From Struthio camelus (lineage: Eukaryota > Chordata > Aves > Struthioniformes > Struthionidae): a stretch of 64,000 bases of DNA. Positions 36,301 to 48,643 of this stretch are shown here, in pieces (the stretch's first letter is position 1; the number at the start of each line of letters is the position of its first letter). The translations under genes were made by a program, and so were the position numbers. The DNA is taken from the NCBI RefSeq assembly GCF_040807025.1, contig NC_090944.1, positions 123,371,738-123,435,737 on the forward strand, given 5' to 3'. The notes under the pieces were generated by a model. It had not been told where the DNA came from. It saw only the letters and a list, made by a program, of their open reading frames with translations, and did not search any database.

Positions 36301-39300
36301 GATGAAGAATCAAAATATGACATTTTCCCTTGGGCTTTGGGAAAGACGTGGAGAAAACTCTTCCCTGATTTCTTAAAGTTAAGAGATCAACTGTGGAGTA
36401 GAATTGACTACAGGGCTATTGTAAGCAGACGTTGCTGTGAAGAGGTAGGGAGGGTTTTAATCCTGTAGATGCTGCAACTGCAATAATTGAAACCAGCTCT
36501 GTAGAAGTAATTTCTTCTCTAAAATGTGTAGATAAGATACGGTACAGAAAAGAGGCAGCTAAAATGTCATGACCCATTTATCTTTTTTCAAAGTTCTTCT
36601 GCATTCAAAATATATTCTTTGAAACTCTACTTTAAGGTAAACTGCAGTGTTTTGCATTGTGCTACTGTTTAAAGTTTTTATAGACAGAATCCTTCTGCTT
36701 TATGCAAATATTTTTAGTTAAAATTTACCATTGGCTGCTTCACTTCATTCACTTTAGAAATACTTATTTTTGTGTCAGCTTTACAAATTAAAAGTACACA
36801 AAATAAGACCTTCAAATAAAAAAAAAATAGCCCCTTGGGTTAAATTTTAATTCCATCAAAATTAATAGTGTAACTTCAATTGACTTTGTAAAATAAGAGT
36901 TTTTCAGTGCATTTCAGGGGTGGGGGGGAAAAGGCGAAAGGACAAACTTTTAACATTTTCTTGCTATTAATGCATTGTTATAACCTACATTTTTTCAAAA
37001 ATACGGGAAGAAGACATTCCCCACTTTTCAGATGGAATACCTCTGTCTGGCAAAGCCTGAACGTGTTATAAGAATGTACTATTTACTATAATTCGTGGAA
37101 AACAAAATGTCGTTTACTCCAGCATCCCACCTCTGGGGACAGCATTAGATGTTGCACATGGAAAAAGTACAAGGAACTAGGCAAGCATATAGTCCTTTTT
37201 CCAGCATACCTTCCCAGCTTCTAGTGATCATCAGTTTAGAGACTTTGTGAGCCAGCATCTAGATCACGTTTAATAATCGATAAAATACATCATCTTCAGC
37301 CCAACATACTAAGCACAAACTGCTTTTTGTGATGGCTTATGTGAGTATACAGGGCTGTAAACGGTAGTGCTTCAACATCTGATTTGTAACTAGTTCAATT
37401 ATCCTTGCCTAGGGTAGTAAACTTTTTAGTGAGATAGAAGCAGATAGATGATATCTGCCTCAACTGTCTATTCTTAACTTTCTGCCACACATAAATTGGA
37501 TCCCTTGTTTTCAGGTTTATGTTTGCCCGTTATTTTTATGGTTTCTGATGTAATGGCTGTTCTGATAGGTAATGGCTATTGCTCCAACACATTACATATG
37601 GCAGCGAGAACGTTCTGTGCACCACAGCGGAGCTGTGAGAAACTATAACAAAGAGGAAGTACAGCTGCCACGAGGACCTAGCGCTACTCCTGTAGACTGC
37701 TTGCTTTGTGGTAAGAAAGGAAGATTTGTAGGACTAGGATTATCATCATCTTCCTCTTCCTCTACTGGCACTTTCGAGATGATGGAAACACATTTATCTC
37801 AGGATTTGAAGGACACCTTTCCAATTGAAAAAATGCTGGTTGACCCTCCTTTTTCTTATGCCCAAGGTATGGTTTAATATTGCAAGTAATTTTCAGTTAG
37901 TTGGTTTAGATCGGTATCAGTAAATCCCAGTTACCTGTATAAAAGTATTTGTATCTGTATAAACAGCCCTAAACAATGTACATGCTCTATCCAACTAAGG
38001 CCGTGTGTGCCCTTTAGACTTGTGAAGGGACTGCTAGGTCCTTCTTGGTATGTCAAGATGCAAACTCTTGTGTTAGCAGAAACCTCTTTTACGAATGCAG
38101 TTACCCTGGTAAAACTACGCTTTTACTGCCACAGATTTTCATTTATACCATGTGATTCTCTTATACCTTTATTCTTCTATAGTTACTGGAATTTTCTGTT
38201 ATTTCTCTTGCTTTATCTATAACCAAATGGAAAATGAGAAAAAACTTCCGGGAACATCAGCAGGACAGCGTAACAAAATGGTTCCTACTGTAAAAAAAAA
38301 AAAGTACGCCTCCTAAAACCTTAGCCTCCTCTTCCAAATCCAATTTAAAGTGAAAAGCACCACTGTGATTTGATATATACAAAAAAAAAAGAAAACATCT
38401 AGTTGACTGCTTAATGATGCAGTAGCAGCATGAAGTCAATTAACTTCACCTGTACGTAGGCTGCGTGCTACTCTTTCTTCTTTCTGGGTAAACTTTTATA
38501 GTAAAGAGGTAACAGCCTCGGGATTTTGGTAACAGGAAAGTCACTTGCCTGTTTAAGAGCTAGTATCCTATCTGAACCCATTTTTGCAAAAAGTATACAT
38601 TGTTTTTTCTCTACCACAACCAGGAAAATGTATCTTGCTTCACCAAAACATTCCATTCTTGTTTTCATCTCTTGCCAGTTTTGACTTCCTGCAAGTACTG
38701 ACTGCAGGACCTTATATTCCAAGTCTGTTCCAATTATCTTCAGCCTCTCTAGCAGGTTTTGGAATGCGTTCCAGACTGATTTGTACTCTTGCCTTATAAA
38801 TTAAATTTAGAATCATATTAAATGTTTATGAGTAGTTAGAAGAAACAGTAAAAATAAGCGTGTGTCATGTGAGCGAAAAGATTCTTGGTGTGAGCAGTGT
38901 TTTTAGAAAGGGGAGGCTCCTCAACTACTGTTGTCGGTTTGGAGGAGCATTAAATCAACTGTTCAGACTTCTGTTTGTGTATCTCAAAGCCTTTAACAGC
39001 GTTTCCTTTTATGACGGGGCTTGAAAAGAAAAAATACAACACTTTATCGTTAAATTTATATAACGTAATAGAATCTTTGCACATCAAGCTACTTCAAATT
39101 AGTCGCCTGAGCCTCATTATGAGAGGCCTCCATTACATATACTAGTTATCGGGCGAGCATTACTTTACGGTTAAGACTGGTAGCACACTTGAGATGTAAA
39201 CTTCCTGGGGGAACTGTATAAGGCCTCAGTTCTACAAAGATATGTCCATGTGCTTAACTAGTGTAAAATTTTAAGTATGAGAGATTGAAGGGTTATAGTT

Positions 39301-40044
39301 AATTTACATCTCTATTTTTAATTTGAATATGTCCTCATTAATACCCAACTTCTCACTATTGTAGTAGGATTGATTGTGTTACTGTTTTTGACAGCTTGAG
39401 TATAACTGTGATTCTGAAGGGACCCCTCAACCTTGAACATTTTTCATTTGAATGTTCTTTGAGATACAGAATTAGTCAGACGGCTACAACACACCATTGC
39501 ATAAATTTATTAATTTGTTAAACATTACCATATGCATACATGGAGACTTTTATGAGACCCTGAATGCAATGCTTCTGTTCCTCCTTTTTCAGTCTAGCAT
39601 CTTTACTAGAGAGCTACTCTGTTTTATATCTGAGAAAGGTCAGAACAAATTTTGTTCATTATGTACAAAGTACTCTCAAATGTTCAAAACAAAGTTCACA
39701 ACTAGACAACTTTCAGCATGGTTGCTGGAAATGAACCGAAGATGTATTTGTCCACAACTGGTCTTTTATTGAAATCAATGCGGCTTTATCAAGAGGCACA
39801 AATTCAGTGACTTTCAGTTTCTATTACAGTTGTGCAAATATTTTTCATAACGAAATTGAGCTACCAACCAGTGACATCAGCTGTTTCACTTAAGTTTCAA
39901 AGGGCAGAATTTGATCTATTTTCTTACCAGTATTTTTTCTCCTCATTTCTGGTAGACTATCACAGCCTGTCCAACAAAAGGAGACGAGGTAGCACCTTGA
40001 ACCAAGACAAATCCATGGATTGGTTTACAAGAAATGAAGAATGA
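33096..40044 (+). CDS. SPDYA: SPDYA, Speedy/RINGO cell-cycle regulator A (6 coding exons)
   Basis: Speedy A binds and activates CDK1/CDK2 without a cyclin. In mammals it acts at G1/S and at meiotic telomeres, and is strongly testis-expressed. Six coding exons join in frame to 310 codons plus stop, against 313 in human as I recall. The N-terminal part has [19 protein letters not shown]. The RINGO/Speedy box (roughly residues 67-200) contains [51 protein letters not shown] and [13 protein letters not shown]. It is followed by [20 protein letters not shown] and a serine cluster (SSSSSSST). The C-terminus ends MDWFTRNEE. The ATG is the first in the exon, with A at -3. The third splice donor is GC rather than GT. 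The gene faces TRMT61B tail-to-tail. Confidence 0.95.
34278..34336 (+). CDS. SPDYA: SPDYA coding exon 2 (GC donor)
   Basis: 59 nt with a TTGTTGCAG acceptor. Frame and homology require the exon to end at GATAAG, followed by GCAAGT, a GC-type donor with an otherwise ideal consensus. Confidence 0.9.
34607..34692 (+). CDS. SPDYA: SPDYA coding exon 3
   Basis: 86 nt, TTAAAACAG acceptor and CT|GTAAGT donor (phase 2). Encodes [20 protein letters not shown] and TRINFFVA. Confidence 0.94.
36273..36444 (+). CDS. SPDYA: SPDYA coding exon 4
   Basis: 172 nt, GAG|GTAGGG donor. The acceptor (ATGTTTGAAG) has a poor pyrimidine tract, but frame and homology ([20 protein letters not shown]) fix it. Confidence 0.92.
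37569..37866 (+). CDS. SPDYA: SPDYA coding exon 5
   Basis: 298 nt. Encodes [20 protein letters not shown], then [20 protein letters not shown], the serine cluster and a variable tail, ending in phase 1 at AAG|GTATGG. Confidence 0.93.
39956..40044 (+). CDS. SPDYA: SPDYA terminal coding exon
   Basis: TTTCTGGTAG acceptor in the required phase. Encodes [19 protein letters not shown] then [10 protein letters not shown] and TGA. The total length close to human supports it as the last exon. Confidence 0.82.
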
Positions 40045-40251
40045 AATGCTTCAAATGGGACAGAAATATAAATTCTGTTCTTTGTGTAACAATCTGCATT
40101 GTATAGCAGTATCATATGTGATGGATTCTGTTAAAACCTTTTCCTTCAAATTGTTCATGGAATTTGGTCAAAGTTCATATGCAGTAGAAATCAAAGCAAT
40201 AATTCTTATAAGTTAAACAACTTGCAAAACATAGTGGTCATTTTGTAACAT

Positions 40252-40262
40252 TTTATTTTATT
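40252..40262 (-). terminator. TRMT61B polyadenylation signals (two overlapping)
   Basis: Two overlapping TTTATT motifs on the plus strand (AATAAA on the minus strand), 42-52 nt after the TRMT61B stop. They imply a very short 3' UTR. Confidence 0.65.
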
Positions 40263-40303
40263 CTGATACCATACCCAAATTAGCAGCTGACATCTGAGCA
40301 ACA

Positions 40304-40347
40304 TCAAGAAAGAGGTGGTTGAAACTTTCTCAGCTTGGTGAGGAACG
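40304..40347 (-). CDS. TRMT61B: TRMT61B exon 7 (terminal)
   Basis: TTTTAATTAG acceptor, then [14 protein letters not shown] and TGA, matching the human C-terminus AFLVKLRK. Confidence 0.9.
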
Positions 40348-43300
40348 CTAATTAAAAAACAAAACATGTTACTACAGTATTTCAATATGCAACAATTACT
40401 TTATTGCTATAAATGTTATGATTGCATTATATAGTAACATGTCAAATGTGCTGGCATAAAAAATAGTATTTTTCAAAATAAAATACCACTAAACATTTAA
40501 GATAAGAATACTTTCCCGACTTCTCACCTGAATGAGCATCTTGCCAATAAGATGGTCTAGCAATGTAAGGTACTGAGCAGTATGTTTCAACGTTGTCAGG
40601 AAGTGACTCTGTGAAAAGCGTGCATTTTTTAAATTTTCCAACAGGTTTAAAAATACATACATCAGACTAGAGTTAACAAAGTGTATGTGCTACTTTTCCT
40701 TGATGTTTTTCACTTTCTTTTTGCTTCTGTTAAACTGCTTCATTGTCACATACCAGTGCATTCAGACCTTTTTGCTCTACTGTGGAATTTGCAAATCTAT
40801 ACTGGTATGATTTTTTTGTTTGAGGAGGGGAGAGGGGGGGGGATTTGCTAGAATAGCAAAAACAAAAAAATTAGAAAACAAAGCACATGGGTAACATCCC
40901 CTCCATGGAATCCTTAAACTTATCAGGGTCCTTAAAAGCAGCAATGGGCTGAGTATGAATAAATTAATTTTATATAGATAAAAAGTAGCTGAGAACAGTA
41001 ATGAAAAGACAGGCATTCTTAAGTTATAGATTGCAGTTTGTTTTCTATTTAGTTTAGATTTTTAATAAGATATTTAAATTCAAAGAGCCATTAATATATA
41101 ATTTTTCAATCCTGGGAAGGCAAAGGTTTTCTAAAAGCTTCTCTGTTCTTCAGGAGAATATCAGCTGATCTAAGAAAAGATACTGCCTCTTCCTACAAAC
41201 TTTGTCTTCACTAAATCCTTAGACTATCAAATTGCAGTTACTGTATAGCTCATTAACAGTAATGTTCTTACCATCATATTCACTTTCTTTAAGAACTGCT
41301 TGATCCTGAAAATGGATTTCTTCATGTTCTTTTTGTTGAGGTTCTTCCTCAGTATTTTCCTGAGTTTCCACTATTTGGCTTGATTTGCAATTCTTGATTT
41401 TAGCAGGGAGTACTAACCAATTCCTGTGTGTTACATCAATGATCCTTTCGCACAAAAAAGGGAGCTTGCGGGTCCGTATTCTGTCTAAAAGGGCAATAAC
41501 CTGTGTGATGCTTTTGGAGAAATGCAAAGGATAAAGCAATATTTTGAAAACTGAAATCAACAGATAATACTGCTGGTCTGAATTCCGTTGTCATATTCTT
41601 TACTTTTGGGTTGACGTGAGTCCTTCCCTTTTAGGGTAAAGGAGCTGGAAATCTGAGTACTGAATTGGAAAACAATACAAAATTATTTTGAGGACGTTGT
41701 TAACTGAAAATACCCCGGCCCACATTGAAAATACCCCGGCCCATATTGAGTGTTCCCTCAGAGAAGATTACAGGTTTTAGTCAAGTGTAATTTATACTGA
41801 TTGCAGCTCCTAAAAGAAAAAAAAATTCAAGAACAATGCAAAAAATTTTAATTTTGTTAAATATTTAACGTTAGCTGTACGTGTGAAAAGATGGGGGATT
41901 TTTTTTTTTTTTTTAACAGTTTTAGGTGATGCCTGAATACATTTGTAAATCCCAGAATTAAATACTTACTTTGCTAAATACACAGCACACACACCACCAT
42001 GTTTAAGACTTGGGTATACAACAGGCAAAGCAGCCTGAGGGTTAAGCATATCCAGAACTATCTGCAAGAGAAAGATATGTATATTTTTCCAGTGAACTTG
42101 AATGCACATATCAAGTTTTCCGTAACGACACCACTTGAAAAACACTATGTTTATATATGGAAAATAAATGCATACAACAGCAGCATATTATTGCCAACAT
42201 GAATTCTAGTACTACTTTTGAAGAGCTTAAAGAAACGTGAGGTCCGTACATTTACAAAACAAAGTCCTTGCTACCTGCACATGAATTTCTATTAAACAAG
42301 CAAGTTACACATTTATCCGATGCTGTAGTCTTGTGTTAATTTCAAACTTCTTGCTAATTGAACTCCATAATGTTGACGTTACTAAAAAACTTATGGAAGA
42401 CTATATTCACGTGTGCTAACATTGGCTATCTAGTTTTCAAGTGATTAAAACGTTCTAATGCTTCCTTACAATGAAAAAGATAACAGTGAAGTCTCAATGC
42501 CTAACTTCCTGTTTGTTTCAGGACTTAGAAAACGTCTGTCTTTGGCATGATCTACATCTGCTAGAGACTTATACAAACGGTAAAACAGTGGAATATGCAA
42601 TGTGTGATCTTTCCTGTGGATCGTTACATTTGAAGTTTTCAAAGATGTTATTTTTATACTAGCCATTTTGTTTCTTCACTCAAACTGTTAAACTTAATTG
42701 TAATTTGTTTGAACTGTTAATATAACTAGATTGCCTACTTTATACGGAAAAGTGATAACATCCAACTGTTCCTCCCAAGACAGCTCCCTCCTTTGAAGTC
42801 AGGATATAAAAAGCAGGAGAGAAGAGCTGGCTGTAGCATTCCTTACTCAAACATAGATCTTAGTAACATTTTACATTCTATATAGCTGATATTGAAGTGT
42901 TCACATATTTATATTTTCAATAAGCATATATACTTTATGTTTGAAATATATGCCTAATCAGATAAAAACATCCATTTCTCTAAAATACAAGAAACAAGTA
43001 CACATGATTAACTGCAATATTTTTATATTAGGGCCATGTCACCCTTTCATTTGGGAAGGCGTAGCTGAACTTTTGAAAACTCTTACAGAACAACCTGACA
43101 AAGGAATACCTCACCATGTTTTATTGGTGTGGATCTGATTGTTTTTGCTCAGGTTAAACTACATATGGAAAACTCCGTTGCGAGTGGGAAAGCAAGAGAT
43201 TTTAATTTATGTTGAAAAGATAAATGTCCATTTGTGTCATTGAGGTGGGGATTTTTCAGACTTACTGCATCAAATGTTACAGATCTCATATCCTCAGCAG

Positions 43301-46300
43301 CTGCTGTAATGTCTTTAAGAATGAAATCCACGTTATCTGGCCACTCTTCCATATGTCCTATTTCCCATGAAGCACGCCACTGCCTGTAATTCTTCTTAGC
43401 TAAATTGTGATGATCTTCTCTGATTTCGTAACTTACAACACGTCCTTTGGACCCAACTTAAAATAAACAAAGCATACCACATTTACTACTTTTTCCCCCC
43501 ATCCATAATAAAGGATTTAGAAAAAAAGCAGCATAGGAAATTACAGAAGTTGCACACCTTTAAATCTCAGCTTCACTTTAGGAAATAATTACATATAAAA
43601 TCAGTTACAGTTTATTTTTTCCTTTACATTTAAAGCAAATATATGCAAAGTGCTAGGTTATTTTTTTTAAAGCCTGAACTCCATCGACCCACTGATAAAA
43701 TAAAGCATAGTTACTGTGGTACAAACTGTTCCTAGGATGTCCTCCCAGAGCACCTCTTGCAGTAAAGATGACTTTACGGTCATCTGTGGCCCAAGTGATT
43801 CATAGACTTCCTGCTATAGCTGCCAGAGGTGCCAGCTGAGAAAGCTGCAATGTGGGTTGCTAGTCACAGGTGTTAGGAGCAGGTGGACAGTTGATTGCTC
43901 CTGTTGTTACTAAGTTTTGATGCTTATAGCTTTAAAATTTTTTGACAACCCTGATTTTTACAAAGACTTGTTGTTTTCTATGCGTAGTTTGTTCTCTGTC
44001 TGTCCCATCTTAGGGTAGAAGAAAGGATAAGAAAACCGCCTGACCTGCTCCCTGATCTCAGCTCCAGAGAGAAGTTACTCTTTGCTCTACATCAGCGTGT
44101 ATTATTTTCATGTTATTGTTTATAACTGTAATAAATATAAATTACATTATTCAATTATCGAAGTATAAATTTACTATATACTGAAATTCTAAATTTATTT
44201 TATTCTGAAATAATATTCTTTTTATGTATTCTATCTCTCTATATATTCTTTTATTCTTTTATATAATATTATTTAATTCTAAATTTACCTTTGTTTTATT
44301 CTGAAATTCACAGTACAAGTCCGTTACATATATTCTTCATAAAGGAAGTGTTATCAGAATATTCAAGGAAGGAGAGCAATACTTGTATTGCTGTATTATT
44401 CCAATTCTTGCAGACATGACATACTGTTAAATTCTCTTTCTCCCTGCTAATTCTTAATGGGCACAGAAAGCTTTCAGCAATCAGAAGCTCTCCAGGTAGG
44501 GGTTCCGTGACATTTTTAAGCCATTTGAAGTTGTGTCCACCAGGTTCCTTCCCTGTTCCATTTGATCTCATTGTGAATCCATCTGAAAAACTAACCCAAC
44601 AAAAGGAGGAATGGGTTTTCTGCCAATTTCTCCCTGATCTAGCTTGCTCTGGATCAGAGGCCAGTGCCAACATGTAAGGAGGCAGGATTCCAGCAGTGCC
44701 TCCTTAGATCACCTTGAACAGTTGTAGAATTGCAGCACCATTTCCTTATTACTCAAGAAGTATCAATTTGGAAACATTTGAAGAACAAAATTGTGAGGAT
44801 TGGAATCAAGTCTTAACTGCTTCCTCTGCTCACCCCTTCCCTTTTAATTTCTTACATTTTGAAATTGAATTCTGAAAAAAGAAGAAGAGCAAGCAGTTAA
44901 AATAGCTGGACAAAACCCTTTATTATTGCAACGTTGCAGAATGTCAAGTTCAGACACATTATATTCTCTAGGTTTCAAAGATTTTAAAGTTACAGCAAAT
45001 GCCACCTTCTTAACCTAGTCTGAACTTTTTCGCGTTGCGTCTGTCAGGAAGCTCTGAGAAAGATTAAAGAATGACAATGGTAAGCAAACATGAGATTAAC
45101 TGTCATACGAGATTACTGAAATCTGTTAAAATGGAAGTTTTGATAACTAAATACTTCCATGCATCTGTATCTAAGAAAATACCCATTTTTGCACTGTGTC
45201 CACCAGATTTAAATTCAAGCATTTACCTGTGTAGCAGTTATTAGTCTTGTTCAGTATCACTGTATTAAATGGTGGCAAAATTAGCCAGCATTAGGAAAGA
45301 GCAAGTTGAACCTACGTATTTTCAGGTTGGTGCCAAATTGTCCTAAGCTATGACTAGAACTATGACTATTTGGCATTGATTTAAGTCTGGTAAATTTGAA
45401 AATAGCAATACAATCTCATACATACACCTTCTCCCTCACCAAGACAGAACCGAGCTGGTGCACAAAGCCTGCTTTCTTCCCATTCTGGTGACACATGTTT
45501 TTGCTGACTTGGCACAGTTACAGCTAAATTGAAGTCAGCAGTCAGAAGGAACCCATTAGGCAACACGGAAAAAGGAGAGAAACTATCTGCAAGTGCAGGT
45601 GAGTCTGTATGAAACGGCCACAGTGTAGCGAACATCCAATGTAGTAACTAGTCTGCTGTATTTAGCAAAAGCTAACTTCTGCATTAGCAAACAACAGGTA
45701 TGTCTTTTCCTTCGGATGTAGGGTCTGCACATAGAGGAAGATGGGAGAAGATGAAAATGGCTCTATTTCCCCTCTCTCCAAATACATCTCCGGAAAGTAA
45801 AGTGGTGACTTTCCTCTTCTGTTTTGTTTGTTTCTAGCTCCAAGGCAGCAAAGGTTGCTTTGAGGATGATGGCATACTATCTTCAAAATCCCACCATGGA
45901 ATCACAGAAAAAAACACATATCATATGAAGACGATAGGAAGAAATTGTGATTAGTAGTGGGAGGTGGAAGGAGGGAGACGGACCAGAGGCAGAACTGCTA
46001 ACCTCAAAACCTGGGCCCAACATACATCAAGACGACCTGCAATTGAGTGAGTTTGGGGCAGCATTTAATGTCTTACCATTCAAATAGTGTTTCCAACTGA
46101 ATTGGGATGCCAGACAAAGTTTACTGCAGCTAAAACAATTGGACTGAGCAGAACAAACTGTCCAGCAGGGAGTCCTCCAGATTCCCTTTTTCTGCTGCTG
46201 GTGTGCCCTTGCCAGATACGCCCATTTTCAGCTGCGGCTGGATCTCAGCACTCTGGTTTGTACCATTCACTGAGCATAACTCTTCCTAACTTTGATTTTA

Positions 46301-48530
46301 TCCTCAGCAATACATCCTGGCATCCCAGAAGAGAATTGGATAGGTGGCCCTAGTAACATACTTGCTCAATACTAAGCTTCCTCCGAAGATGCTGCTAAGA
46401 CAACTTGTGCTGTTATCCCAGAACTTATGTAGAAAGACAGTTGGACAACTGGGAGAGTAAAAGAAAGTGAATTCACTGCCCTTACGTTCTAAGGTTATTT
46501 AACAGCCTTAAACAAAAAAGGTGATTTGTTCAGTTTGTCTCTCGCATGAGAAGGCGGGAGAGAAAGCATCACTTCCCATAGATATTAGAAAGTATTAGAA
46601 GTGGAAGTATTAGAAAGTGGGTTTTTTTTTTAATCTGGAAGTGTTGAATGATACCAAGTTTGATCACAAAAACAGCTCAACCCATAAACATTTTAAAAAG
46701 ATAGCATAATTTATAATGCTGATTTGTAACCAAACGGTGAAAAATGCTAAAACACACACACACAAAAAAAAAAGTGTTGAGGTTTCACATAAGCTCAGGA
46801 TAGGTGGGTGTTTCTCAGGTTCAGTGACCACGGCTGGCAACTTCAAGTATTTAGTTATAGCGATGGTGGGTTGTCCACAAACCCTGTCTTTGAACATAGC
46901 CATCAGGATATGCAAATTCCACTTCTTTTTTTTTTTGGTTATACCAGTTTAAGATGATCTATGATGGGGTTCCTGGCTTTACCCTCATAGCTCCTTTTAA
47001 CGGTGCAGGGAAGGGGCAGTATCGTGCATCAGCAGAAATAATTTTTAGAATACCAGTTTGGAAGAGATTCAAACGATACTTTAATGCTCAGGTGTAAGCA
47101 AAAACAGTAGCAGCAAACAAAGAAATCAATACCAAATTATTTTTCTTGGGGAAGTTATCAGGAGCCCATCAATCAAATTACTCTGCAGTTTGGTCCACTG
47201 GCACTACACAGGATGACTGCAGGCGAGATGAAGTTTAAGGGTGTAGTTTCCCATTAGAACAAAACTCACCTAAGAGTTGGGTGCTGCCAAGAGGAGCAGT
47301 TCTGCTCCTTTACTACCCCAATCACATTTGCTTGCCACTTTCCCTTGCAAATGCCAACTCTCCTGTGACCCTGCAGTGAATTTACTCAGGGAGTGAAACT
47401 GGCAGGAAACTAAACCTACGATCTAGAGGAAGGAAAAGAATAGCTTTCAGCCAGACTCGCTTTCCAAACCAGCTGCTAACTAACAGATTCAGACGGCAGA
47501 AGTGCAAGGGAGAGGGCAGGACAGCATGGCCCAAGGCTCTCTACCTTTCAGAGCACCTACACCCAGATCAAATCAGGTTAGGTGTAACATGAAACAACAC
47601 TGTGTGTCCATGTAGATGTTTTCACCCAGCACGCCAACACGCTGATTATTCACGTGGTCCAGCAAAGTGAGAAAAGGGAAACTGAGAAAGGTAAGGAAGT
47701 GGATCGATACAGATCTAATTTTACCTTAAGTCAATGGAGTATATACAAATAAGAAAACTGCAGCAAAGCCTGAAAAACAGACTTCAAGATCTTGATGAAT
47801 GGAAAAGCAGCAAGCGACGGAAGAAATTCGTTGCTCCTACGCTTGCTTAACCTAGGGCCTTACCTGCTCTTGACAGATACAAGCTCAGAGCGCCGGATCC
47901 GCTGCCGCTTTCCAAAACGGTGTCTCCCGGGTGGAGGTCCATCATCATCAGCATGGCGCTCGCATCCTGCGGGTTACAAAGCACGCCCCGTTACCAGCCT
48001 GCGGGAGGAGGCAGACGCGGCGGCCGCCCGGGGCGCGGCGGTACCTTGGGGTAGGCGATGGCGGCACCCCGCGCCATGAGCAGCACGTACTCCTCCAGCG
48101 AGGGCCGCCGCACCAGCAGCCGCCCGCCGCCCGCCGCCCGCACCACCTGCCCGGGCAACCGCCCCACGATGTCGTCGTGCGGCAGGAGGCCGCGGGGGGT
48201 GGCCAGCGCCGCGCCCGCCGTCAGCCGGCACAGCAGCCGCAGGGCGCCGCGCTGCCCGCGGCCCAGCTCCGCCAGCGCCAGCTCCCCTAGGCGCAGGGGG
48301 CCGCGGCCCGCGCCGCCCGCCGGGCCAGCGTCCAGACCGGCCGCCGCCGCCTCAACCTCCGGCGGCAGCAGCCGCTTCAGCCGCTCCAGCGGCGACAGGG
48401 ACGTCTCCCAGGCGCGACGCCGCCGCCGCTGCTGCTGCTGCTCCCCGCCGCCGGGGCAGCAGGAGAAGGAGGCGGCGGCCGGCCCGGAGGGCGCCGCGGG
48501 GCCCCGCCGCAGGCCGCGCCAGGCCCGCAT
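40304..48530 (-). CDS. TRMT61B: TRMT61B, mitochondrial tRNA (adenine-58-N1) methyltransferase (7 exons)
   Basis: TRMT61B uses S-adenosylmethionine to make m1A58 in mitochondrial tRNAs, and in human also m1A in mitochondrial 16S rRNA. Seven exons join in frame to 411 codons plus stop (human 477; the N-terminal region is shorter here). The N-terminus is Arg/Ala-rich ([10 protein letters not shown]), fitting a mitochondrial targeting peptide, and holds a QQQQRRRRR run. The conserved core follows: [25 protein letters not shown] motif [48 protein letters not shown]; the catalytic-region motif [13 protein letters not shown]; and [20 protein letters not shown]. The C-terminus has [21 protein letters not shown] less conserved acidic/Gln-rich stretch sits in exon 5. 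The start was chosen as the first Met of the conserved-style leader, with G at -3. The frame stays open upstream, so a longer N-terminus cannot be excluded. Confidence 0.95.
40477..40482 (+). terminator. Candidate SPDYA polyadenylation signal
   Basis: First canonical AATAAA on the plus strand after the SPDYA stop, about 430 nt downstream. Using it would make the SPDYA 3' UTR run antisense across the last TRMT61B coding exon. Weaker variants (AATATA/TATAAA near 40067) come earlier. Confidence 0.45.
40528..40608 (-). CDS. TRMT61B: TRMT61B exon 6
   Basis: 81 nt, TTTTCACAG acceptor and CAG|GTGAGA donor, phase 1 to phase 1. Encodes [20 protein letters not shown] then WQDAHS. Confidence 0.92.
41272..41510 (-). 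CDS. TRMT61B: TRMT61B exon 5
   Basis: 239 nt. Encodes [20 protein letters not shown] and the acceptor-side helix RNWLVLPAK, then a divergent acidic/Gln-rich stretch ([14 protein letters not shown]). Confidence 0.92.
41706..41748. repeat. 21-bp tandem duplication, TRMT61B intron 4
   Basis: Two adjacent copies of GAAAATACCCCGGCCCAYATT differing at one base. Confidence 0.85.
41970..42061 (-). CDS. TRMT61B: TRMT61B exon 4
   Basis: 92 nt, CTCTTGCAG acceptor, phase 2 donor AA|GTAAGT. Encodes [20 protein letters not shown] and [10 protein letters not shown]. Confidence 0.95.
43266..43456 (-). CDS. TRMT61B: TRMT61B exon 3
   Basis: 191 nt, TTATTTTAAG acceptor and GCA|GTAAGT donor. Encodes [15 protein letters not shown] and [15 protein letters not shown], then MRSVTFDA. 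Confidence 0.95.
43457..47863. other. TRMT61B intron 2
   Basis: 4.4 kb with an AT-rich low-complexity patch at about 44100-44300 (repeated TTCTAAATTTA and TTTTATTCTGAAAT) and short imperfect repeats near 46580-46620. No nested gene is supported. The longest minus-strand open frame (44308-44673) has no splice context or recognised similarity. Confidence 0.6.
47864..47966 (-). CDS. TRMT61B: TRMT61B exon 2
   Basis: 103 nt. Only 78 bp of intron separates it from exon 1. Encodes [15 protein letters not shown] and the glycine-rich SAM-binding loop. Confidence 0.94.
48045..48530 (-). CDS. TRMT61B: TRMT61B exon 1
   Basis: 486 nt, very GC-rich, ending in phase 0 at AAG|GTACCG. Encodes the presumed transit peptide and [18 protein letters not shown]. 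Confidence 0.9.
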
Positions 48531-48604
48531 GGCGCCGGCCGAGAGGCGCTGGGGGGGGTGTGGGGGGAGGTGCGAGCTGAGAGCCGCCCCCGCTAACGGC
48601 TGCG

Positions 48605-48643
<39 letters not shown>

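Noticed and set aside
44308-44673. 121-codon minus-strand open frame in TRMT61B intron 2
   Set aside because: No splice sites in phase with TRMT61B, no recognised similarity, and located beside AT-rich low-complexity DNA.
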